From: Botryococcus braunii
Taxonomy: Eukaryota > Chlorophyta > Trebouxiophyceae
Direction of reading: 5' to 3'
Assembly: GCA_002005505.1 (NCBI GenBank)
Contig: KV908412.1
Location: 80,001 to 92,500 of the forward strand
DNA length: 12,500 bases
A program made the translations under genes and the position numbers. Below the pieces are notes generated by a model that worked only from the letters and a program-made list of their open reading frames with translations, was not told the DNA's origin and searched no databases. This document shows, piece by piece, positions 1-7,267 of the stretch; the stretch's first letter is position 1, and each line of letters begins with the position of its first letter.

Positions 1-92
1 GTGAAACTGAATCTGCCATGGTCAGGCTCGGGTTGTGGCTTCATGGCAGAAGGCGTGTTTGTTTTGGACAAGGCTCGTATCAATAAGTGGAG
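1..92 (+). CDS. Y3IP1-like gene, partial upstream exon
   Basis: The frame starting at base 1 is open and reads through GFMAEGVFVLDKARINKW to a strong donor, AG|GTGAGG, at 92/93. The two trailing bases complete an AGG (Arg) codon if joined to the exon starting at 221 (phase 2). The GVFV segment upstream of the helical 'KEFCRQVVRMVKVLRE' block resembles, from memory, the equivalent part of the Y3IP1 family. The true start of this exon is unknown: it may continue to the left of the window, or begin at an acceptor such as the CAG at 23-25. The N-terminus and any chloroplast transit peptide would lie outside the window. Splitting the first coding segment from the next exon by only 128 bases of repeat-rich intron is an inference from the donor and the shared phase. 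Confidence 0.42.
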
Positions 93-132
93 GTGAGGGT
101 CGGCCTTGAGATCCAGTGCAGAAAGCCTAGGA

Positions 133-223
133 GGCAAATCAGTTTTGTCGAGGGGTAAATCAGTTTTGTGAATCAGTTTTGTAAATCAGTTTTGTCGAGG
201 GGCAAATCAGTTTTGTCGAGGGG
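133..223 (+). repeat. Tandem AAATCAGTTTTGTCGAGGGG repeat ending at a splice acceptor
   Basis: About five copies or part-copies of an AAATCAGTTTTG(TCGAGGGG) unit, some complete with TCGAGGGG and some shortened to AATCAGTTTTGT. The last copy ends with the CGAG that is the probable acceptor of the exon at 221. The array fills most of the short 93-220 intron and supplies several near-identical CGAG|GGG sites. Confidence 0.85.
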
Positions 224-407
224 CCTTGAGTTGGAGCTGAGTGGGGATTGGGTCCTTGGCCAGGAAGCGAAGGAGTTCTGCCGGCAAGTGGTGCGAATGG
301 TCAAGGTGCTCAGAGAGAAGCGAGACATGAGTGTCAACGAAGTGAAGCTCACCATCGCCATTGAGCCCCCATCGGAGAGGGAACAGCGCGAGTACATGGG
401 CATTGAG
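221..407 (+). CDS. Y3IP1-like gene, internal exon (conserved helical core)
   Basis: The exon encodes GLELELSGDWVLGQEAKEF followed by a block with the core MVKVLREKRDMSVNEVKLTI and then IEPPSEREQREYMGIE. From memory this matches the most conserved stretch of Y3IP1/CGL59 proteins ('..MVxVLxExxDMSxNEVKxTIxIEDPxExExRxxxGIE'), a green-lineage thylakoid protein that binds Ycf3 and helps assemble photosystem I. The 3' end is GAG|GTTCGC, phase 0. The start is less sure: AG at 219-220 gives phase 2 and agrees with the preceding exon. AG at 198-199 has the same phase and would add seven residues from the repeat, while AG at 229-230 would be phase 0. The segment is rich in charged residues and probably helical. 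An alternative is an unrelated green-lineage protein of the same domain type. Confidence 0.68.
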
Positions 408-437
408 GTTCGCGCCCCTGCCTCCCTGTCCTGAACA

Positions 438-447
438 CCTCTCTCTC

Positions 448-533
<86 letters not shown>

Positions 534-583
534 GTGCATGCGTGTGCGTGCGTGCGTCCGTGCGTGCGTGCGCGCGCGCGGGC

Positions 584-624
<41 letters not shown>

Positions 625-632
625 GGGGGGGG
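438..632 (+). repeat. (CT)n then CG/GT-rich then (GT)n microsatellite, block A
   Basis: A CT dinucleotide tract with single interruptions runs from about 438 to 529. A GTGC/GCGC-rich section follows, then a (GT)n run to about 622 and a G run at 622-632. It lies in the plus-strand intron 408-1604. A second block of the same order begins at 811. Confidence 0.95.
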
Positions 633-1161
<529 letters not shown>

Positions 1162-1320
1162 GCCCTTGCAAGCGTGCGACCGTGGGCGATAGAGGAGGCA
1201 GCAGGCCATGTGCACACTGTCACAGGGTCCCTGATACACAACTCCTGACCTCCCTCTGCCCCAACTCTTTTGCTTCCCTTCCCCATCCCACCAGTAGAAT
1301 TGTATTAAGGGGAGGAGGGG

Positions 1321-1604
1321 GTGCAGAATGAGAGGGGGTAATCAAGGGACAAAATGCAGAAAAATGGGGGGGGGGGGTATCAAGGGGCGAAATATACTGT
1401 AGGGATATGGGGATACAGAACGAGTCGGGGTGTATCAATGGGTGAAATGTAATTTGGGGGGGGGGGGCGAGGCGATGCCGAATGAGCGGGGGTTGCCAAG
1501 GGATAAAAATGTAATCAAGGGAAGGGGGCGCGGTGCAGAAGAGCCGGGGGGTATCAAAGGACCAAAATGTAATGCAAGGGAAGTGGGGGTGGGGAGGTGT
1601 GCAG
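1321..1604 (+). repeat. Intronic array of degenerate copies of the acceptor and exon start at 1599-1634
   Basis: Copies near 1321-1356, 1412-1449, 1474-1511 and 1532-1569, with a partial one near 1370-1392, share the pattern (G)TGCAGAATGAGCGGGGG-TATCAAGGGA-AAATG. They match the real splice acceptor and first coding bases at 1599-1634. Spacing runs from about 40 to 67 bases, padded by poly-G stretches. Copy 1 has a TAA in the exon frame, and the copy at 1474 has lost its AG. Confidence 0.85.
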
Positions 1605-1797
1605 AATGAGCGGGGGGTATCAAGGGATGAGATGGCGGCAGCGTTGTTGGAAGTGGCGGCGGGACGGGTCCCCAGAGACCGCATAGCCCTGCGGGAGCTG
1701 TACAAGGAGATGTCGTCGTGGCCCTTCTTGGAGGAGGGCGCCCCGGCACCCGCTCCCGATGAGGGCGCCAGTCCCTATGAAGAGATCACGGACACGG
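1605..1797 (+). CDS. Y3IP1-like gene, internal exon
   Basis: After the acceptor TGTGCAG, the frame reads NERGVSRDEMAAALLEVAAG, then RVPRDRIALRELYKEMSSWP, then FLEEGAPAPAPDEGASPYEE and ITDT. Joined in phase 0 to the previous exon this gives ...YMGIE-NERGVSRDEM..., which keeps the family order '(T/S)RE(D/E)(L/M)AxALxEVxxGxxPxxRxxLRxLxxEMxxWPxLE' and the later TDTG motif. The Ala/Pro/Glu-rich linker after WPFLEE looks disordered. The donor chosen is ACGG|GTGCGC (phase 1, after 1797), the only nearby GT donor; a GC donor after 1799 is possible but weak. The first 30 or so bases of this exon, with the acceptor, occur again as degenerate copies in the intron before it. Confidence 0.7.
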
Positions 1798-1859
1798 GTG
1801 CGCAGCACCCTGCACACGCTGCTTTACTCTGCGCTGCTGGAAGCACTGCTGTGTATGTG

Positions 1860-1876
1860 TACGCGCGCGCGCGCGC

Positions 1877-1957
<81 letters not shown>
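1860..1957 (+). repeat. (CG)n then (GT)n microsatellite
   Basis: A short CGCGCG run is followed by a GT run of almost 80 bases, inside the 1798-3121 intron and directly before the 42-bp minisatellite. The alternating purine-pyrimidine composition could favour Z-DNA. Confidence 0.95.
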
Positions 1958-1958
<1 letters not shown>

Positions 1959-1962
1959 TCGG

Positions 1963-2400
1963 CCACATGCATCGTGTCACATGGACCTCATCACAGGGGG
2001 TCCACCACATGCATCGTGTCACATGGACCTCATCACAGGGGGTCCACCACATGCATCGTGTCACATGGACCTCATCACAGGGGTCCACCGCATGCATCGT
2101 GTCACATGGACCTCATCACAGGGGGTCCACCACATGCATCGTGTCACATGGACCTCATCACAGGGTGTCCACCACATGCATCGTGTCACATGGACCTCAT
2201 CACAGGGTGTCCACCACATGCATCGTGTCACATGGACCTCATCACAGGGGGTCCACCGCATGCATCGTGTCACATGGACCTCATCACAGGGGGTCCACCA
2301 CATGCATCGTGTCACATGGACCTCATCACAGGGTGTCCACCACATGCATCGTGTCACATGGACCTCATCACAGGGTGTCCACCACATGCATCGTGTCACA
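1963..2400 (+). repeat. 42-bp minisatellite, about 10.4 copies
   Basis: The unit runs CCACATGCATCGTGTCACAT then GGACCTCATCACAGGGGGTC then CA. Ten full copies and one partial copy follow each other with almost no divergence; one copy is 41 bp because it lacks a G. Variant positions are CAGGGGG/CAGGGTG and CACCACA/CACCGCA. Because 42 is a multiple of three, long apparent reading frames cross the array on both strands, but it lies inside an intron and these frames are not supported as genes. Confidence 0.97.
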
Positions 2401-2469
2401 CGCACCCGGATACCTGACCTCCAGCTGGACAACCCATGATGAGGGAAGGTGGGGGAGAGGCAAAGCAGG

Positions 2470-3092
2470 GGTTCACATGGGTCCCATATGGGCTGCGGAC
2501 CCTGACAAAATAGGACGTGGCCCGACCGCCTTGCTTGGGCAGGTAAGCCTATTACATGGGCCTCACATGGGCTGGCAGCAACATCACATGGTCCTTACAT
2601 CTGCTGCACATGGGCAGATCAGGCCACTACATGGGCCTCACATTTCGAGGTTCGGCTGTCACATGGGCAGCTGGAGTCCATCACATGGGCAGCTGAAGGC
2701 CATCACATGGGCACCTTGGGTTGTTGCACATAGGCAAACTGGGACAGTAATTTGGGCCCCACATAGGCACGGTAGCATGTTTTATGGGCCTATCACATGG
2801 GCCTCACATGAGCAGCCTACTATCACATGTACCTCACGATTAGGCTGTCACAGGGCAGGTAAGGCTAACACATGGGCGCCACATGGGCAGTCACATGGGC
2901 AGAATGGCAGTCACATGGGCAGGCAAGGCTGTCACATGGGCAGGCGAGGCGATCACATGGGCAGGCACGGCTATCATGTGGGCCTCACATGGCCCGGTCA
3001 GGCTGTCACATGGGCAGGCAAGGCAGTCATAGGGACAGGCAAGGCGGTCACATGGCCGGGTCAGGCTATCACATGGACGCCACATGGGCAGG
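2470..3092 (+). repeat. Degenerate CACATGGGC(AG) repeat array
   Basis: Roughly 20-30 irregularly spaced copies of (T)CACATGGGC, many as TCACATGGGCAGGCAAGGC, fill the intron downstream of the minisatellite up to just before the last exon. Spacing is mostly about 15-40 bases. The core TCACATGG(G/A)CC(T) is shared with the 42-bp unit (TCACATGGACCTCA), suggesting common origin. No gene is supported here. Confidence 0.88.
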
Positions 3093-3121
3093 TAAAAGGG
3101 CGGTGCGGAAAAGGGTCGCAG

Positions 3122-3312
3122 GGGCGGCGGGGTGGAGGCGGACTCAGGCGCGCCCCAAGATGATGGCCCGTGACAAGAACGAAAAGCCGCAGGGGCTCGT
3201 GGACATGCTCCCCGATTGGATGGGCTACGGCGTTCTGTACCTCATCTCCGCCATCCCGGTACTGATTGCCGGTACCGTTATCGCCATCCTCTTCTTCAAC
3301 TCGCTGCGATGA
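3122..3312 (+). CDS. Y3IP1-like gene, last exon with C-terminal membrane span
   Basis: The clear part reads ARPKMMARDKNEKPQGLVDM, LPDW, MGYGVLYLISAIPVLIAGTV and IAILFFNSLR, then TGA at 3310-3312. The terminal hydrophobic segment ending in a short polar tail like NSLR matches my memory of Y3IP1 C-termini ('GYGALYLVxAxPVIIGxxVVLILFYNSLQ'). It predicts one transmembrane helix anchoring the protein in the thylakoid. The 5' edge is uncertain. AG at 3120-3121 is canonical and in phase 1 with the preceding donor, giving TDT-G-AAGWRRTQ-ARPK. AG at 3090-3091 also fits the phase. The homology-preferred join TDTG-ARPK would need the acceptor at 3147 with a GC donor. The joined fragment in the window is about 220 residues. 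Confidence 0.68.
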
Positions 3313-3480
3313 TACCGCACTGGTTGCAGTACAGCACTGGTTGCAGTACAGCACTGGTTGCAGCACACTGGTTGCAGTACAGCGCTGGTTGCAGCACGAA
3401 AGAAGGTGCGGGTGCTTATTCCAGCACACCGACTGCAGTACATCACTGGATGCAGAACCGGTATAGCACTGGTTGCAATT
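3313..3480 (+). repeat. 17-bp GCACTGGTTGCAGTACA repeat in presumed 3' UTR
   Basis: Five adjacent copies or near-copies (GCACTGGTTGCAGTACA, with variants such as GCGCTGGTTGCAGCACG) begin immediately after the stop codon. More diverged copies follow to about 3480. The plus-strand gene's 3' UTR must cross at least part of it if transcription continues past the stop. Confidence 0.9.
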
Positions 3481-4260
3481 GCGGCAGTACACTGCGTACT
3501 GCGCCTTGGGACGCTGTGTACTGCCGTGCGCACTGGTTGGGCGCTCTTTCTGATGCATACGCATGTACATGTTACATGCTGCCGTTACCAAATCTATCAA
3601 CTGCTAGAAAAAGTGTGTAGTGTGCATGACCGGCACGCGCGCAGATGTTATGTAAACCCCACAAATCAAGCCACAAATCCACTGCTTTCGAGCTGGTGCG
3701 GTCTCCGCTCGCCGGTGGGACTCCGCCTTGGCGCCCTCCTCCCTCAAGAAAAGGCTGCAAGCGTGTGCGGCAGCCGACACCCATGGGGGGCGACTCACTG
3801 TAGAGGGCATCCGGATTTGTGCTCGCTCGATTCCGATCATGCTGACACTGTTTGTCGAACAATTATCCGGTGCGGGTTCTAAGTACCACGAACACGGAAT
3901 AATCGTTTACAATGAATGCCTGATGGGGATGCCCTATTAGTGAATGGAGTTGTGAGCACAGCCAGACATGGCTTCCTAGATGCCAGGAGTGATGCCAGCT
4001 GGTGTTGTGAATGTTGTGGGTGAAGCCTTCGGTTGAGAATGTGGGTGTCGCATTCCATAGAGGAGCCCAGCAACACAGACGGTTTGGCCCTAGGACGCGA
4101 GATTTGGGCCGTCGGGGTTTGTACCGCAGAGTTGCAGCCAATGGCTCAGCGCAGGGAAGGGTGGGGGGAAGAGAGATGAATAGAAGGTTGGGAGGGGGGT
4201 GCAGACATGGGGGCTCGGGATAGCGTGTGTACCTAATGTCGGGACAGCGTGTGTCTCTCC
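3481..4260. other. Intergenic, no gene recognised
   Basis: Only short unconvincing frames occur here, with no recognisable motif, splice pattern or RNA gene. A TGTAA, the poly(A) signal used by some green algae, occurs in ATGTAAACC near 3650, but I cannot tie it to a transcript end. The region probably holds the 3' UTR or terminator of the plus-strand gene. Confidence 0.6.
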
Positions 4261-4279
4261 CCTCCCTCCCTCTCGCCCT

Positions 4280-4499
<220 letters not shown>

Positions 4500-5328
4500 G
4501 CGTCTCATTTTGCAATGCTGCAACGCAGAGGGGCTCTCATCAGGTTCCCTCAGCGAGTCTGCGCCATCGGCGGTTTTTTAATTTTGCCGTGAACAGAACA
4601 GATTGAAGACCAGCGTCCAGCGTCATGGCTGCATCGGCTTGGCTTAGCCCCAACAGTGGCAGCCTGTTTACACACGGATGTAACCCACGTGTGTCGTTAC
4701 CACACTGTCGTAGTGCACCCGCGACTTGCGACTCGGGGGAGTGATGGTGACGCAATCTGCCCTAGGCCTGAGATCGAGGGGACCTTAAGAGTCTCCAAGC
4801 TTGGCATGCATGCCACGTGCCCTGCATGTGTGTCCTGCACTGAACACGTTTTGGAAAGCAGTTTTGGTTTTGATGTGTGGGGGCGCGCGCCCCAACATGT
4901 GGTGCTACATACATGCTCTGGATGCTTGGGGAGGACGACCTTGCTATCCTATAGCTCTGTATCCCGCTCTCCATTCCCAGTATTGGGAATGATTAATCCC
5001 GGATTGGGAAAGGATTAATTCCGCAAATTGTAAATTGACGAGTTCCCGAAGAGACACCTCCGGTTTTAGTACCACAAGATGCTTCCTTACATAAGCAGGA
5101 CTACGCAGGGATTCGAATCGGGCGTACATCTCGAGAAAACGGCGTGTCGGTCGAGCTCGGTACATATTACGTACCAATTCAGCTGTGTGAGAACTCGTTC
5201 AAAATGAACTTCAATATTTGATTGGTTACCAACAGGGTGCGCTTGTCCAGCGCGGAGCTGCAGTGAAACAGGACGGGACACGTCAGCACTCTCGAGATCT
5301 GCACTGCACTCTGAGCTGGCAACTTCGC
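4500..5328. other. Intergenic, no gene recognised; one short inverted repeat
   Basis: No coding or RNA gene is supported. An 8-bp inverted repeat with a 4-base loop, CATTCCCA-GTAT-TGGGAATG, lies at 4972-4991, followed by GATTAATCC-type repeats to about 5020. Confidence 0.6.
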
Positions 5329-5404
5329 GGGAGAATAAAAAGAACTTATGGCGAATAAAAAGCTTCTTAAATAGTACAGAACTTACGGCGAATAAAAAGC
5401 TTCT
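5329..5404 (+). repeat. Short direct repeat GGCGAATAAAAAGCTTCTTAA
   Basis: A motif of about 42 bases (AGAACTTA(T/C)GGCGAATAAAAAGCTTCTTAA plus a short tail) occurs twice in tandem, with a partial GAATAAAAAG copy in front. It is AT-rich, intergenic, and located immediately before the palindromes at 5430-5490. Confidence 0.8.
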
Positions 5405-5429
5405 TAAGTAACCATTACCATCTTACAAG

Positions 5430-5490
5430 TTTCTAGTTTAAACTAGAAATTTCTAGTACTCAACTCTAGATCCATATATGGATCTAGAGT
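5430..5490. repeat. Two perfect palindromes
   Basis: TTTCTAGTTTAAACTAGAAA (5430-5449, 20 bp) and a 28-bp palindrome at 5463-5490 centred on CATATATG with outer half-sites CTCTAGATC/GATCTAGAG. Both are exact with no loop. They lie in the tail-to-tail intergenic region, downstream of both genes. Function is unknown; remnants of a small inverted-repeat element or a cruciform-forming terminator are possible. Confidence 0.9.
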
Positions 5491-6038
5491 AATGTGAATT
5501 TGTAGTTTGACCGCGTTTGATTGTTCCCAGGCCCTCGTGAGGGCCTTACAAAGCAGATACCACATATGTGTACATGTTCCGTCCACATGTTCCGCCCACA
5601 TGTTCTGCCCACATACCTCCGGCTTACGAACAGAGACTTTCCGCATAAGGAAACTCAGGAGCACCTGAGCAGCTGCAGCGTGCTCAAGCCGAGGGAGCGC
5701 TGAAGTGTTTGATTTGAATATCGCCCATCCCCAGAAATCAAGGAAATACATATCTAGATCTAAGATACCTCAGCTGCTTTCTCTGATGTGCGCAGAAACA
5801 ATCAGCCGGCTTGAAGAAGCTTCCTTAAGCGTGGGTGAGAGATCAAGTGGAGGCAGTGCGAAGCAAAATAGCAGCCCAAAAATCAATCTAACAAAACAAA
5901 AACACAGAATTGCAACCGGCCACAACAGGCCCCGAAACACCCCAAGATAATGGATAACGAAAAACACGGAACGCCTGCAAGAGCCGCCAGGGTCGCAGCG
6001 GGTATGATGCTCCACGTGGTATTTCCCACGTGGCCTGT
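5491..6038 (-). other. Presumed PRP28 3' UTR / downstream region
   Basis: The region downstream of the PRP28 stop on the minus strand shows no supported gene; frames here are short and featureless. TTACA on the plus strand (TGTAA on the minus) occurs near 5544, a possible but unproven poly(A) signal for PRP28. Confidence 0.5.
6012..6033 (-). promoter_or_regulatory. CCACGTGG stem-loop just after the PRP28 stop
   Basis: CCACGTGG at 6012-6019 is repeated at 6026-6033 with a 6-base spacer. Each copy is self-complementary, so the pair can form an 8-bp hairpin in the transcript. It lies within 30 bases of the stop codon in the 3' UTR. CACGTG is also a G-box core, but its placement after a stop codon makes promoter use doubtful. 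Confidence 0.55.
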
Positions 6039-6188
6039 TCAGTTGATGTAAACAGTCTGCTCCCGCCGAGGCCGGTCCCCCACGGCCCCTGGCTTGTTGC
6101 GGGAGGCCTCGTGGGCTGCCAGCTGCCCCGGAATGTGCGCCCCGCTCTCTTCCAGCATCTTCTTGAGGTCGAAAAACACCTCCGTGTC
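6039..6188 (-). CDS. PRP28: PRP28 (DDX23-type helicase), last exon
   Basis: After the acceptor GTGCAG the minus strand encodes [40 protein letters not shown] and RREQTVYIN, then TGA, 49 residues in all. Together with the previous exon this gives [22 protein letters not shown], matching the Prp28 tail pattern 'GxAITFLTxxDxxVFxxLK..L..S...P.ELAxHxAxxxKPG'. The short basic tail following the helicase fold is typical of the family. The 150-base exon is phase 0 at its start. The ACGTGG hairpin lies directly downstream. Identification rests on the join with the upstream exons; in isolation the exon would not be recognised. Confidence 0.9.
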   Translation of the reverse strand, partial: DTEVFFDLKKMLEESGAHIPGQLAAHEASRNKPGAVGDRPRREQTVYIN

Positions 6189-6199
6189 CTGCACGATGC

Positions 6200-6500
6200 A
6201 CGCCTTACTCAACACCACGCACCTTACTAAACGCCACGATTACTGAACGCCATGCCTTACTAAAACGCCACGATTACTGAAGGCCACGCCTATACTAAAC
6301 ACCACGATTATTGAATGCCACGTCTTACTAAACGCCACGAATACTGAACGCCACGCCTTACTACACAATCACTGAACGCCATGCCTTCCAAAACCATGCC
6401 ACCCCTGACTGAACGCCACGCCTCACTGAACACCGTGTCGACTGCTGACCGCGCCTTGCTGAACACGGCACCGTGCTGAACACCGCGCCCAACTGACCAC
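6200..6500 (-). repeat. About 33-bp tandem repeat in the last PRP28 intron
   Basis: Plus-strand unit CTTACTAAACGCCACGATTA then CTGAACGCCATGC, built of two similar halves. Clear copies start near 6223, 6256, 6290, 6323 and 6357; degenerate half-copies (CTGAACGCC, CTGAACACCG) continue to about 6500. It begins within 15-20 bases of the intron's 3' splice site. Confidence 0.85.
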
Positions 6501-6680
6501 CGCACCTGACATATGAACACGCAACTATCAAATGATCACGCGGCGACCATATGATCATGCGGCCGTCATATGATCGCACGGTAATCAAATGACCACGGGC
6601 TCACATGTGATCACAGGCCGATCATATGATCACGCAGCGTGATCATATGAGCACGCGGTGATCACATGATCATGGTGTTC
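6500..6680 (-). repeat. About 19-bp CATATGATCACGCGG repeat
   Basis: Copies of a CATATGATCACGCGGCGAT-like unit start near 6548, 6567, 6586, 6604, 6623, 6644 and 6663. Each unit contains the palindromic pieces CATATG and TGATCA. It directly follows the 33-bp array in the same intron (6189-7024). Confidence 0.85.
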
Positions 6681-6744
6681 ATGCACGGATATTTTGCCAC
6701 GTGTGATAGGAACACATAAGGTTGAAGTCTGCATCTGGCTTGAG

Positions 6745-7020
6745 CTCATCCAGCCATGACGGGGACAAGGCAACGCAAGCTGGCAGGCTCAAGCAAAGGG
6801 TTCTCCATGAGTTCGTACCCATAACCACCACCACAAGAGGTGACAGAGACAAGGCAAGGCAAGCTGAGAGGCTCAAGCAAAGGGTTCTCCATGAGTTCTT
6901 GCCAATAGCCACCACCACAAGAGATGACGGGCAGGAGGCAAGGCAACCTGACAGGCTTCTCAACAAGATCCTGCCAATAACCACCACCCCACGAGATGAG
7001 GAACATGACAGCCAGGGGGC
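6745..7020 (-). repeat. 84-bp tandem repeat next to a PRP28 donor, three copies
   Basis: Three diverged copies of an approximately 84-bp unit (plus-strand landmarks GGCTCAAGCAAAGGGTTCTC, CATGAGTT and CCACCACAAGAGATGA) occupy the intron from just after the donor at 7024/7023. On the minus strand the helicase frame remains open through all three, reading repeats of the type [22 protein letters not shown], until TGA at 6746-6748. This matters only if the intron is retained. Confidence 0.85.
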
Positions 7021-7024
7021 CCAC

Positions 7025-7237
7025 CTGAAGGGTGAGGAAGGTGATGGCGGTACCCTTCTTGCCGGCGCGGCCGGTACGCCCGATACGATGGGTGTAGTTT
7101 TCGATCTGGTGCGGCATGTCGTAATTGATGACGACCGCCACGTCTGGGACGTCGATACCGCGTCCTGCCACGTCCGTGGCGATGAGCACGTTGTACTTCC
7201 CATCCCTGAACCCCTGCAGGCTGGCTTCTCTTTGATC
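7025..7237 (-). CDS. PRP28: PRP28 exon with helicase motifs V and VI
   Basis: The exon encodes 71 residues: [60 protein letters not shown] and [11 protein letters not shown]. Motif V ([10 protein letters not shown]) and motif VI (HRIGRTGR) are complete, including the arginines that contact ATP in the closed helicase. The DQRE start joins the preceding LHGGKTQ to form the family's 'LHGGKxQ-(D/E)QRE' sequence. The acceptor is GTAACAG and the donor is CTTCAG|GTGGGC, both phase 0. The internal methionine at 7187-7189 in an open frame is not the start; conserved coding continues upstream of it to 7237. Confidence 0.95.
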
Positions 7238-7267
7238 CTGTTACCGCCGCCCCGCACGCCCACCCCC

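Noticed and set aside
1963..2400. CRISPR-like array
   Set aside because: Units are contiguous and nearly identical with no unique spacers, and the context is a eukaryotic intron; it is a minisatellite.
1883..3163. Plus-strand 426-codon frame with repeated TTCIVSHGPHHRGS peptide
   Set aside because: It arises because the 42-bp unit is a multiple of three. It starts in a (GT)n tract, crosses intron repeats and runs out of frame with the real last exon.
2872..3312. Single gene of 146 codons starting in the CACATGGGC array
   Set aside because: Only the part after about 3122-3148 resembles a protein family; the upstream portion is repeat translation inside an intron.
5105..5130. Possible tRNA T arm around GGGATTCGAATCGGG
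   Set aside because: The flanking bases do not pair as a 5-bp stem and there is no acceptor partner at tRNA distance; it is a short palindrome GATTCGAATC.
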